Source: Massilia varians | Lineage (GTDB): Bacteria > Pseudomonadota > Gammaproteobacteria > Burkholderiales > Burkholderiaceae_D | Length of the DNA stretch: 64,000 nt | Direction: 5' to 3' | Assembly: GCF_027923905.1 (NCBI RefSeq) | Contig: NZ_AP026966.1 | Span: 310,001 to 374,000, forward strand | Shown: positions 44,515-54,057 of the stretch, piece by piece | Layout of the letters: every line of letters begins with the position of its first letter | Position numbering within the stretch: position 1 is the first letter of the stretch | Translations under genes and position numbers: made by a program | Notes under the pieces: model-generated | Told to the model about the DNA's origin: nothing | What the model saw: only the letters and a program-made list of their open reading frames with translations | Databases searched by the model: none

Positions 44515-46660
44515 CTAGGCTGCTTGCTTGTCCTCTACTTTCTGCGGGTTCAAATCTTGGGCTACTTGCCCGTTATGTAGCACAATAACGCGCTCTGCCA
44601 TCTGTATCGTCTCTGGCCGATGCGCGACAATAATCCGGGTCAATGGAATTCTCTGGATCGCCTGGTTGACAGCCTGTTCATTCCAAACGTCCAGGTGGCT
44701 GGTTGCTTCGTCCAACACCAGAATCTTTGGATTCTTGTACATCGACCGCGCCAGTAGGATGCGCTGTTTCTGTCCTCCCGACAGACCAGTGCCAATATCT
44801 CCCACCAAGGTATTGAAGGCCATCGGCATGGCGGCGATCTCGGGCGCGATAGCGGCTAGCTCGGCGCATTTGTGTACGCGCTGCATGTCGATCATCGGGT
44901 CGAAAAAGGCAATGTTGTCTGCAATCGATCCGGCAAACAGGGTGTCATCCTGCATCACGGTGCCGAGCATCTCGCGGTAGTTTGTCATGCCGAGTGAACC
45001 AAGGGGCACGTCGCCGATGCGGATTTCACCGCTGGTGGGGGTGAGCAAGCCGAGCAGCAGTTTCATCAGGGTCGTCTTGCCGCATCCGGAGGGCCCGGTA
45101 ATCGCCACGCATTGGCCGGCCGGAATGCTGAGGTTGAGCTCGCGGATGACTTCAGGTTCGCTGTCGGAATAGCGGAAGCTCAGGTTCTTGATCTCGATCG
45201 AGGGCATGATGTGGCTTGCGTCGATCTCGGCCGCCTCGTCATCCCGTTCGGCTTCGGTCAGCACGATGTCGGCCAGGCGCTCGCCGTGCAGGCGAATCAT
45301 GCGCAGTTCGAACAGCTTGTCGATCAGGCTGGCCATACGCTGGCTGAACTGGTCCTTGTAGCTGATGAATGCGAACAGCATGCCGACCGAGAATTCGTTG
45401 TTGAGCACAGCCAGGGCTGCGAGCCAGATGACGATTACACGCTCGCCGCTGAACAGCAGCGTGTTGGCGGTCTGGTACGACATTGACAGCTTGGCGATGC
45501 GCAGCTGAGCATTGAATTCGTCGGTCAGCGAGTTCATCCAGCCCGAGCGGCGTTCGTCGCTGCGGCCGAACAGGCGGATGCTTTGCATGCCACGGACGGT
45601 TTCCATGAAGTGGCTCTGCTGTTTTGCGGCATGGATGATCTGCTCGGAGTTCGCGTCGCGCAGCGGGCGGAACATGGCCCAGCGCAGCAGTGCGTACAGA
45701 ACTACGGCGACGCAGGGCCACTGCCGCCAGCGTGGAGCTGTACAGCAGCATCATGATCAGTGTGCCAAGCACCAGCACGCCGTCGATCACGCCCTCCACG
45801 AACTGGGTGGTCAGGCTAGTCTGCATCTGCTGAATCGAGCCGAAGCGCGAAACGATGTCGCCGGTATGGCGCTTTTCGAAGTACGGCAGCGGCAATTTCA
45901 GCAGGTGGGAGAAGGCATTGCCCAGCCATTGCAGGTTCAGGCTGGTGGCGAGCACCGTGGTGACCCAGGAGCGCACGGCGCCGATCGCGGTCTGCAGCAG
46001 TACCAGCAGCAGGAAACCGCAGCCCAGCACCGTGATCAGGTCGCGGTCCGCGGCCAGCAGAGCCTCGTCCACGATCCACTGCATGTAGAACGGTGCGACC
46101 AGGGCGCACACCTGCAAAGCCAGGCCGAGCGCGAGCAGCTGGAACAGGCTGCGGCGCAGGCCGACCACGCGTCCCATCAAGGAGAACAGGGAGAACTGCT
46201 GGCGCTCTTCCTTGGCCTCGAACTGTGCGCTCGGCGTCAGCTCGAGCGCGATGCCGGTGAAGTGCTTGGCGAACTCCTCCATCGGCAGGCGCCGCTCGCC
46301 GACGGCCGGATCGTGCACGACGACATGCTTGGCCGAGACCGACTCGAGCACCACGAAGTGATTCAAATCCCAATGCAGGATACAGGGCAACTTCAGCTCG
46401 GGCAGATGCTGCAGGTCCAGTTTCAGCGGACGCGTTTGCAGCGACAGGCCGCCGGCCATCGCCATCAGGCCCTTCAGGCTCACGCCCTTCATCGACACCG
46501 AGAAGCGGCGGCGCATGCTCGGGATATCGATCCGGTGGCCCCAGTAGCTTGCGACCATGGCCATGCACGCCAGGCCGCATTCGGCTGCTTCGGTTTGCAG
46601 CAGGACGGGTAGCCGGCGGCTGTTCCAGAAAGCTAACTGGGAAAGAATGGGAAATTGCAT
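44515..46660 (-). pseudogene. C39 peptidase-containing bacteriocin ABC exporter, frameshifted
   Basis: This CvaB/RaxB-type gene spans an N-terminal C39 peptidase (Cys in TEAAECGLACMAMVASYWG, His in HWDLNHFVVLE, Asp in HDPAVGER), a six-helix membrane domain, and an ABC domain (Walker A TGPSGCGKTTL, signature LSGGQKQR, Walker B ILVLDEATSHLD, His in IVAHRPE). It cleaves double-glycine leaders and exports the peptide. Near 45715-45720 one extra base shifts the frame: SSTLAAVAL continues as RRRSSVR instead of the expected membrane helix ending AMFRPLRDANSEQ. Removing it gives 2145 bases, 714 residues, with no other defect. Sequencing error cannot be excluded. Confidence 0.85.
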
Positions 46661-47100
46661 AGTCGGCTGAGATCAGGGATGTGCCGGCCGTAGGTCGGGC
46701 CGCGGCCGGCAAGATGGTCAAAGACGAATGGTGTCTGCTTACAGGCGGCCCGAAATACTGAACACCGGCTCCAGCACCCATTCGTAGAGCTTGCGGCGCT
46801 CGAGCATGACGCTGGCGTCGACCAGCATGCCCGAGCGTAGCGGCATCGCCGTGCCATAGGCCCGTACAGTCTGCTGATCGAGCTCGAGCCGGACGCGGTA
46901 CACCGGTTCCGACTGGGACGCGCCCGGCATGGCAGCTGCCGAGGTAGGCAGCTCCTCGGGGCGTACCGACGTGGTGGCCACCTCCCGCACACGGGCCGCA
47001 TGCTGGCCGAACTTCTGGTACGGGAAAGCCTGGTAGCGCAGCAAGGCGGTCATGCCTGGCTTGATGAAACCGACCGCACGCGATGGCACATACATTTCCG

Positions 47101-47109
47101 CTTCCAGCT
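47101..47109. repeat. Target-site duplication, left copy (CTTCCAGCT)
   Basis: The nine bases CTTCCAGCT lie immediately outside the left end of the IS and are repeated exactly at 48162-48170. Confidence 0.92.
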
Positions 47110-48161
47110 GGCTTTGTTGCACAAATCGGCCCATCAGCGGCCGAGGCGCAGCACGGGTAAACTGACGGCATGATTGCTCCCGTAAAGCTGAAGTACCGAA
47201 CGACCAACTGGAAAGACTACAACGCGGCATTGAAAGCCCGCGGCTCGCTGCTGATCTGGCTGGACAAGGACATGTGCTGGCACGGCAGTGCGAGCGGCAA
47301 GCGGGGCCGCAGTCCGAAGTACAGCGAGGCGGCGGTCCAGTTCTGCCTGACCGTTAAGGGCCTGTTCAATCTGCCCTTGCGCCAGGCCATGGGTATGACG
47401 CAGAGTCTGCTCGGGTTGGCCGGACTGGACTGGCAAGTGCCCGACTTCAGCACGGTCAGCCGGCGCCAGAAGCGTCTTTCGGTGACGATCGGAGCGCAGC
47501 CGACGACGACGGGATTGCACCTGCTGGTCGACAGTACAGGCATCAAGATGCTGGGCGAAGGCGAGTGGAAGACGAAGAAGCATGGTGCCGACTACCGTCG
47601 CCAATGGCGCAAGATCCACCTTGGCATTGACGCGGCCACGCTGGAAATCCGGGCGATCGAGGTGACCGACAATGCCACCGGCGATGCCCCAATGCTGCCG
47701 TGCTTGCTCGACCAGATACCCACCGAGGAGGTTGTCGCGAGCGTCAGTGGCGACGGCGCCTACGACACGAAAGGCTGCCACGAAGCGATTGCACAACGCG
47801 GAGCGCAGGCACTCATTCCGACACGCAAGAACGCCAAGCCATGGAAGGACCAGCGTCCCGGTGCCAAAGCGCGCAATGCCATCCTGGCGGCCACCCGCCG
47901 GCTTGGCCGGAAGATCTGGAAAAAGTGGAGCGGGTATCACCGGCGCAGCCTTGTCGAGACCAAAATGCGTTGCTTCAAGCTGCTTGGTGAACGCGTCATG
48001 GCGCGCGACTTCGACCGTCAGGTCGCCGAGTTGCAGGTCCGTGCCGCCATCCTCAATCGCTTCACGCGCTTGGGCACGCCCACGACCGTAGCGGTGACCA
48101 TGCCGTAAATCCGTCTGGGGTTTGGGGTACTACGCGCTCAATTGATTTATGCAACAAAGCC
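47110..48161 (+). mobile_element. Complete IS5-family (IS903-group) insertion sequence, 1052 bp
   Basis: The ends are inverted repeats: GGCTTTGTTGCACAAATC at the left and the complement GATTTATGCAACAAAGCC at the right, 17 of 18 matching. A 9-bp duplication flanks it, as usual for the IS903 group. A single transposase gene fills the element, reading left to right, opposite to the adaptor gene it interrupts. It is intact and may be active. Clean ends and an exact duplication suggest recent insertion. Confidence 0.95.
47170..48108 (+). CDS. IS5 family transposase
   Basis: The 312-residue DDE transposase matches the IS903-type subgroup: KYRTTNWKDYNAALKARGSL at the start, VPDFSTVSRRQKRL, then the catalytic triad as Asp in LLVDSTGIK, Asp in VSGDGAYDTKG and Glu in HRRSLVETKMRC, followed by GERVMARDFDRQVAELQVR. 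No frameshift or stop is present. Confidence 0.93.
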   Translation: MIAPVKLKYRTTNWKDYNAALKARGSLLIWLDKDMCWHGSASGKRGRSPKYSEAAVQFCLTVKGLFNLPLRQAMGMTQSLLGLAGLDWQVPDFSTVSRRQKRLSVTIGAQPTTTGLHLLVDSTGIKMLGEGEWKTKKHGADYRRQWRKIHLGIDAATLEIRAIEVTDNATGDAPMLPCLLDQIPTEEVVASVSGDGAYDTKGCHEAIAQRGAQALIPTRKNAKPWKDQRPGAKARNAILAATRRLGRKIWKKWSGYHRRSLVETKMRCFKLLGERVMARDFDRQVAELQVRAAILNRFTRLGTPTTVAVTMP

Positions 48162-48170
48162 CTTCCAGCT
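48162..48170. repeat. Target-site duplication, right copy (CTTCCAGCT)
   Basis: These nine bases, identical to 47101-47109, lie immediately outside the right end of the IS. Confidence 0.92.
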
Positions 48171-49155
48171 TGTTCCCCTCCGGCAGGATCGATACCAGCG
48201 AAGTGCTGGTACCGACGGTCTGACCGAGATTGGCGGAGATCGCCGTGACCGTGCCGCTCTGGCGCGCGCGCACTAGGATTTCGCGGCGCGCCTCGTTCTC
48301 GGTCAGGTCTTGCTAGAGCATCGAGGCATTGCGGCGCAAGGCGTTTTCGTCGCGCAGCGCCTGTACTGCGATGTCCCGTTCCTCCGCCTGGGTGCCGGCC
48401 AGGTCGCGCTGGGTCGCCGAGCGGATGCGTTCGATCTCGAGCAGGCGCTGGCGCTGGTCGAGCAGCTCGGCTTCGCGCTCCTGCAGTTGCGCCGCCGAGA
48501 TGTAGTTAGTCGCCTTCAACTGCGCGAAGCGCGCCACGGTCTGCTCGGACAGGGCGATGCGCTGCTTCTGCATGAGCGCCTGGTTGTCCAGGCGCTTGAT
48601 CTCGCTTTGCAAGTCTTGCGCGCGCTGCTGCAGGGCTGCGCGGCGCTGGGCGAACTGTGCCTTGGCTTGCTGCAGTTCGGCATGGAAGCTGTCGCGGCGT
48701 CGCGTCAGCAGGTCGGAAACCAGGGCCTCGGTGGAACTTGCTTCAGCATTGCTGCGCTCGCTGGACACGACGAACAAGACATCGCCTTCGCGCACGAACT
48801 GGCCTTCCTTGATGCGCGCTTCCTTGATCACGCCCATCTGGGTTGAATACACCCGGATAACACCTGCGGTCGGCACCAGCATGCCCTGGACGTGCGACTT
48901 GCGGGGCGTCTCGAAAAAGATGAAAAAGGCGATGAGCAGCAAGGCCAAGGTTACGAACACGCCGGTTAGCACCACATGGCTGACCGAGCGGGTCAGGACG
49001 ACGGTGCCGTACTGGCGCACCGTGACGTGTTCGATGGCCTGCTGGCGGAACAAGGTCTTGGGCGCAGCGGCGGGTTCAGGTGTCGCTGCGGGAGCTGGAG
49101 CATGTTCGGACGGCGTATTTTCCTGCTCGCCCGAAGTCGTAACGGTGTCGCGCAA

Positions 49156-49488
49156 AATCTGTCACTTTCAAAGCTGGTTCCAGGCATTCTGCCTGCATGC
49201 GGTATTGATTACGGGCACGATAGACCCAGCTACAACAACGAAAAAACTTGGTGTAGTGCTGCAAGATATGCACGAGTATGGCACTGGCTTTCAAGGCTTT
49301 GCAAGATCGGAACATTCGCTCTTGGTTTTTTTGCGCAGGTTATGCGACCGGCTTAAAAACAATGGAAATCCACGACACAATGTTGGTAATAATGCACTAT
49401 GCAGAACTGATCTCTCAGTGCTGACCGGGCTTCCAGATACCGGGACGAATTACAATCATGGCCTTCCTCACAACCTAGAGAGGTTCCG
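49156..49488. other. Intergenic region upstream of the adaptor and the PLP-enzyme gene
   Basis: This 333-base stretch separates two divergent genes. It is less GC-rich than the core on either side and has no convincing coding frame. It should hold the promoter of the adaptor-exporter operon (minus strand) and that of the next plus-strand gene, but I could not pick a clear -35/-10 pair. It is probably the right edge of the island. Confidence 0.4.
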
Positions 49489-50811
49489 ATGCACACTCTC
49501 CCGCGCGGCGCCTTGGCCCTGTCCAGCCTCGACGAACAATTCCTGCTGCCCGGCACCAAGGGCCTGCCCTTGACCGAAGCGCTGCGCCAGGGCGCGATCG
49601 GCGTGCAGGGCTGGAACGTCCTGCGCGGCGACACCTCCTTCCCGGTCGCCGTCCTGAAGGCTTCGGCGCTCCAGCACAACCTGGCCTGGATGCGCGACTT
49701 CTGCGCGCGCCACGGCGCCACGCTGGCGCCGCATGGCAAGACCACGATGAGTCCGCAGCTGTTCGCGGCCCAGCTGGCGGGTGGCGCCTGGAGCATCACG
49801 CTGGCCAGCGCCACACAGGTGCAGGTGGCGCACCGTTTCAACGTGCGCCGCGTGCTGCTGGCCAACCAGCTGGTGGCGCGCGCCGACATCGAGGCGGTGC
49901 TGGCGCTGCTGCATGAGGACCCCGATTTCGAATGCTTCGTGCTGGCCGACTCGCTCGAGGGCGTCGCGCGCCTATCAACGGCGGTGGTGGCGCGCGGCCT
50001 GGCCCGGCCCCTGCCGGTACTGGTCGAACTCGGCCTGGCCGGCAAGCGTGCCGGCTGCCGGACGAGCGACGAAGCGATCGCGGTGGCGCGCGCCATCGCC
50101 GCGGCCGATGGCCTGGCGCTGGCAGGCTTCGAAGGCTACGAAGGCCTCCTGGTCAGCGCCGACCGCGATGCCGACCTGCGCGCGGTGCGCGCTTTCCTGG
50201 CCGAGCTGGTGGACCTGGTCGAGACGGCGGATGGGCAACGGCTGTTCGGCGCGCCTGAGATCCTGATTTCGGCCGGCGGCTCGTCCTATTTCGACCTGGT
50301 GGCGCGCGGTTTCGCCGGCATGGACGACTTGTCGCGCCCGGTGCGCCCCGTGCTGCGCAGCGGCTGCTACCTCACCAGCGACCACGGCTCCTACCAGCGC
50401 CTGCTGGCCCAGCTCGACGCCCGCGAAGCGCATACCGTGGAAGGATTGCGCCCGGCGCTGGAAGTCTGGAGCACCGTGCAGTCGCGCCCCGAGCCGGGCC
50501 TGGCCATCCTCACCATGGGCAAGCGCGACGCCTCCTATGACGAGGCGCTGCCGACCCCGCTGTTGACCCACCGTCCGGGCAGCGGCGCCGCGGCGCCCAC
50601 GGCGCTGCCGCCGGGCTGCACGATCGTCAAGATGAACGACCAGCACGCCTACCTGGCGCTGCCGGAGGGCGAACTGCGCGCCAGCCTGCAGGTCGGCGAC
50701 CTGGTCGGCTGCGGCATCTCGCACCCCTGCACCACCTTCGACAAGTGGCAAGTCTTGTTGGCAGTGGACGATGCTTATACCGTGATACAGGCGCTAAATA
50801 CCTTCTTTTAG
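49489..50811 (+). CDS. PLP-dependent amino acid deaminase (D-serine deaminase-like)
   Basis: The 440-residue protein has an alanine-racemase-type N-terminal barrel with the PLP Lys in LAPHGKTTMSPQ and a C-terminal beta domain typical of D-threonine aldolase/D-serine dehydratase-like enzymes, including metal-binding His and Cys in LVGCGISHPCTTFDKW. These deaminate D-amino acids to keto acids. ATG 49489 follows GAGAGG. It stands alone, 87 bases before a membrane glycosyltransferase gene. Confidence 0.83.
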   Translation: MHTLPRGALALSSLDEQFLLPGTKGLPLTEALRQGAIGVQGWNVLRGDTSFPVAVLKASALQHNLAWMRDFCARHGATLAPHGKTTMSPQLFAAQLAGGAWSITLASATQVQVAHRFNVRRVLLANQLVARADIEAVLALLHEDPDFECFVLADSLEGVARLSTAVVARGLARPLPVLVELGLAGKRAGCRTSDEAIAVARAIAAADGLALAGFEGYEGLLVSADRDADLRAVRAFLAELVDLVETADGQRLFGAPEILISAGGSSYFDLVARGFAGMDDLSRPVRPVLRSGCYLTSDHGSYQRLLAQLDAREAHTVEGLRPALEVWSTVQSRPEPGLAILTMGKRDASYDEALPTPLLTHRPGSGAAAPTALPPGCTIVKMNDQHAYLALPEGELRASLQVGDLVGCGISHPCTTFDKWQVLLAVDDAYTVIQALNTFF

Positions 50812-50900
50812 CAAGAAAGTCACAGCGCGGCGCGACCTGCTTGTTAATTTAATTATTGGTAAGTATTCTAACCAGACTTCTTTCCATTTTTTATTGCGCC

Positions 50901-52520
50901 ATGGACATTGATGGTTCCCACATTCGCAAGTTGTTTATTCCGTTTACGCTGGCGCTGCTTGTAGGCTTACTCTATCTTGGCGCGCCATCAGGGAATACTT
51001 TTTCTTGGAGCGACGCGCCACGCCATGCCCTGAACGGCGTGTTCATCAAGGACTTGTTCATAGATGCGCCCCTTGGCGACCCGGTCGGCTATGCCTACGC
51101 CTATTACACCAAGTATCCGGCATTGACCATCCTGTTCTACCCACCGCTGTTCTATGCGATCAGTGCGCCCTTTTATGCGCTTTTCGGCGTTTCCGAACAC
51201 ACGGCACTGCTGGTGATCGGGCTCCATTACGTCGCCTTTGCCTGGGGTAGCTTACGCCTGTTTCGCTTCTGGCTGGGGGAGTGGCAAGCCCTGGCCGCCG
51301 CAGTGATGCTGATAGCGGCGCCCGAGATTGCCTTCTGGGGTCGTCAGGTGATGCTCGAGATTCCCAGCCTCGCCTTCTCGATCTGGAGCGCTGTACTATT
51401 CACGCGCTACCGGCGCGAGTCCCGCTCCAGCCTGCTGTACTGGACGCTGGTGCTACTGGTAATGGCCATGTATACCAAGCTGACGGCCGGTTTCATGGCA
51501 CTGGTCTACGCCGTTACCTTGCTGGCCGAGCGGCGCTCCACGCTGCTGCGCGACCGCCACGCCTGGGGCGCCGCCCTCCTTGGCTTGGTGGGTCTGATTC
51601 CGCTGCTGGTCCTGACTGTCAAGTTCGGCCAGGCGAACGTCCAGTCGGCCACCGGCATCGCCGACGCCCTGGCCTCGCGTTCTTCGCTTGCCGGCTGGAC
51701 CTGGTATGTGGAACGCCTGCCGGGACAACTCGGCTGGCCACTGGTCATCGCCGCCGCCGTCGGCGCCCTGGTCCTGCTGAAGCGTCGCCGCATAGAAGGC
51801 TTCATCCGCGGCGACCTGCTATTCTGGATGCTCTGGTTCCTGTTCGGCTACCTGTTCTTCTCGGCCATCGATCTGAAGGAAGCACGCCATTCCCTGTTCA
51901 TCCTGCCACCGGTGGTACTGGTTGCGGTGCTGGCGCTGTCGACCCTGCTGCCGGCCCGTGCCGTCGCGCCGGCCTGCGCCGTGCTGGCCGTACTGGTGCT
52001 TGGCCAGACTGCCTTGATGCGCCCCGTCCATTACGTGGGCGGCTATTCCGAAGCGGCTGATTTCGTCGCGCGCAAGGCCAAGCGCGGCACTGCGGTGCTG
52101 TTCTCCGGCTACCGCGACGGCTCCTTCGTATTCAACATGCGGGCGCGTGAAGACCGCAGGGACATGTCGGTCGTCCGCGCCGACAAGCTGCTGCTGAACG
52201 TGGCGGTAAGGCGCGAATTGGGCGTCAAGGAAAAAGAGTTGGATGAAGCGGCGATCAGTGAGCGCATCGACAGCCTCGGCATTGAATACGTGGTAGTGCA
52301 GCCGGGTTTCTGGAACGACCTCGCGGTTATGCAGCGCTTCGAGCAGGTTATTGCCTCGGAACAGTTCGAGGAAGTTGCCCGCATCAATACGCCGTCCAAC
52401 TATTCGGCCCACGAGAAAGAACTGGTCATCTACCGCAACCGCCATCCGGTGAAGGCAGGCGGCGCACAGCACGAGATCGAGCTGCCGATCATTGGCCGCA
52501 CGATTCCGGCAGTGCGATAA
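50901..52520 (+). CDS. Glycosyltransferase family 39-like membrane protein
   Basis: The protein of 539 residues has about ten to eleven membrane helices. An acidic residue in the first external loop (TFSWSDAPRHALNG) and a second stretch (YYTKYPALTILFYPPLFYAIS) correspond to the conserved loop of PMT/ArnT enzymes, which move a sugar from a polyprenyl phosphate to an acceptor. The C-terminal ~170 residues are a soluble periplasmic-type domain. Which sugar and acceptor are used is unknown. It was perhaps acquired; its codon use is slightly less GC-rich than its neighbours. Confidence 0.72.
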   Translation: MDIDGSHIRKLFIPFTLALLVGLLYLGAPSGNTFSWSDAPRHALNGVFIKDLFIDAPLGDPVGYAYAYYTKYPALTILFYPPLFYAISAPFYALFGVSEHTALLVIGLHYVAFAWGSLRLFRFWLGEWQALAAAVMLIAAPEIAFWGRQVMLEIPSLAFSIWSAVLFTRYRRESRSSLLYWTLVLLVMAMYTKLTAGFMALVYAVTLLAERRSTLLRDRHAWGAALLGLVGLIPLLVLTVKFGQANVQSATGIADALASRSSLAGWTWYVERLPGQLGWPLVIAAAVGALVLLKRRRIEGFIRGDLLFWMLWFLFGYLFFSAIDLKEARHSLFILPPVVLVAVLALSTLLPARAVAPACAVLAVLVLGQTALMRPVHYVGGYSEAADFVARKAKRGTAVLFSGYRDGSFVFNMRAREDRRDMSVVRADKLLLNVAVRRELGVKEKELDEAAISERIDSLGIEYVVVQPGFWNDLAVMQRFEQVIASEQFEEVARINTPSNYSAHEKELVIYRNRHPVKAGGAQHEIELPIIGRTIPAVR

Positions 52521-52574
52521 GGACACGCTGGTAGGCTACAATCGGCGCTTATCTGCCGAGAGAGTTAAGTCCTC

Positions 52575-53531
52575 ATGACCGCCACACCGCCGTCCCTGTT
52601 CCCGCCGATCCAGCCCATCCGCCACGGCATGCTCGCCGTCGACGAGTTGCACACGATCTACTGGGAAGAAGTCGGCAACCCCAACGGCATCCCGGTGCTG
52701 TTCCTGCATGGCGGGCCGGGCGCCGGCCTGTCGCCGCAGCACCGCCGCTTCTTCGACCCGAGCGCCTACCGCGTGATCCTGTTCGACCAGCGCGGGGCCG
52801 GCAAGTCGACGCCGCTGGGCGAATGGCGCAACAACACGACCCAGCTCCTGATCGACGACATCGAGCGCTTGCGCCAGATGTTCGGCGTCAAGCAGTGGCT
52901 GGTGTTCGGCGGCTCCTGGGGCTCGACCCTGGCGCTGGCCTATGGCCAGGCCTACCCGGAGCGCTGCCTCGGCTTCGTGCTGCGCGGGATCTTCCTGTGC
53001 ACGAAGCCCGAGGTCGACTGGTTCATCAACGGGGTCAAGTGGTTCTATCCCGAGCTGTACGAGGAATTCGTGGCGCCGATCCCGCAGGCCGAGCGCGGCG
53101 ACCTGCTCAAGGCCTATTGCGAGCGCCTGCTGTGCGACGACCCGGCCGTGTACTGGCCGGCCGCGCGCGCCTGGAGCCGCTTCGAAGGCCGGCGCGTGTT
53201 CCTGCTGCCGCAGCCGGACGAGCCGTCGTCGGATGCGCTCGACCTCGGTGTCGGCCGCCTGGAGTCGCACTACATGCTGCACGGCGCTTTTCTCGACGAA
53301 GACCAGCTGGTGCGCGACATCGGCCGCATCGCCCACCTGCCGGCCACCATCGTGCAGGGCCGCTACGACGTGATCTGCCCGCCGCTGTCGGCCTGGCGCC
53401 TGCACCAGGCCTGGCCCGGCGCGAAACTGCACATGATTCCGGACGGCGGCCACGGCGCCCTCGAGACCGGCATCGCCCGCGCGCTGGTGAACGCCACCGA
53501 GCAGTTCAAGCGCCACGGCCGCTTTGATTGA
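52575..53531 (+). CDS. pip: Proline iminopeptidase
   Basis: The 318-residue alpha/beta hydrolase cleaves N-terminal proline. It has the oxyanion motif LFLHGGPGAGLSPQHRRFFDP, the nucleophile elbow FGGSWGSTLALAYGQAYPE, the Asp in GRYDVICPP and the terminal His in DGGHGALE, all characteristic of the S33 prolyl iminopeptidase family. ATG 52575 matches the expected N-terminus. Confidence 0.92.
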   Translation: MTATPPSLFPPIQPIRHGMLAVDELHTIYWEEVGNPNGIPVLFLHGGPGAGLSPQHRRFFDPSAYRVILFDQRGAGKSTPLGEWRNNTTQLLIDDIERLRQMFGVKQWLVFGGSWGSTLALAYGQAYPERCLGFVLRGIFLCTKPEVDWFINGVKWFYPELYEEFVAPIPQAERGDLLKAYCERLLCDDPAVYWPAARAWSRFEGRRVFLLPQPDEPSSDALDLGVGRLESHYMLHGAFLDEDQLVRDIGRIAHLPATIVQGRYDVICPPLSAWRLHQAWPGAKLHMIPDGGHGALETGIARALVNATEQFKRHGRFD

Positions 53532-53582
53532 TGGCTGTTACACTATGAGGCAAACCTAGAATAACGAACACGAAGCATTCCC

Positions 53583-54050
53583 ATGAATCTCCAGCTTAGC
53601 GACATCGGCCACGTCATCCAGTTGGCGATCGCCCCGGTATTCCTGCTGACTGGCGTGGCGACCAAGCTGACCGTGCTGACCAACCGGCTGGCGCGCATCA
53701 TCGACCGCACCCGCGTGCTCGAAGACCGCCTGCGCAAGGGGCCGGACGCCGAATACTCGGCCGAGCTCGAGATCCTGTACGTCCGCTCGCACCTGGTCAA
53801 CACGGCGATCGGCTCCAGCACCGCCTGCGGCCTCCTGATCTGCCTGGTGATCGCGATGCTGTTCCTGGGCGACACCATGAACATCCCGCTGGACCAGTAC
53901 ATTGCCGGCCTGTTCGTGCTTGCCATGATCGGCCTGATCAGCAGCTTCGTCTACTTCCTGCGCGAGGTCCTGATCGCTTCGCGCTTCATGCGCATGCAGC
54001 ACACGCACTCGCTGCAGCAGCCGCACCAGCGCACCACCCTCAAAGATTGA
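53583..54050 (+). CDS. DUF2721 domain membrane protein
   Basis: The 155-residue protein has three predicted helices (IQLAIAPVFLLTGVATKLTVL; GSSTACGLLICLVIAMLFLG; AGLFVLAMIGLISSFVYFLREV) and the charged NRLARIIDRTRVLEDRL segment after the first, which defines DUF2721. No function is known. It is followed 7 bases later by a soluble hypothetical gene, probably in one operon. Confidence 0.85.
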   Translation: MNLQLSDIGHVIQLAIAPVFLLTGVATKLTVLTNRLARIIDRTRVLEDRLRKGPDAEYSAELEILYVRSHLVNTAIGSSTACGLLICLVIAMLFLGDTMNIPLDQYIAGLFVLAMIGLISSFVYFLREVLIASRFMRMQHTHSLQQPHQRTTLKD

Positions 54051-54057
54051 ACCGAAC

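Larger units (their letters stand above)
46739..49155 (-). pseudogene. HlyD/CvaA-family secretion adaptor, broken by an IS and an amber codon
   Basis: The adaptor has an N-terminal cytoplasmic tail, one membrane helix (VVLTGVFVTLALLLIAFFIFF), a biotinyl-lipoyl-like segment (VPTAGVIRVYSTQMGVI), long coiled coils (LQQAKAQFAQRRAAL; IKRLDNQALMQKQRIALSEQ), then the second lipoyl half and beta-barrel (ARQSGTVTAISANLGQTVGTS; VPSRAVGFIKPGMTALLRY). At 48313-48315 an in-frame TAG replaces what is probably GAG. At 47110-48161 an IS interrupts codons for KLE|AEMY. Deleting the IS and one target copy leaves 1356 bases, exactly in frame (451 residues). The start is probably TTG 49155. It would link the exporter to a TolC-type channel. 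Confidence 0.85.
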
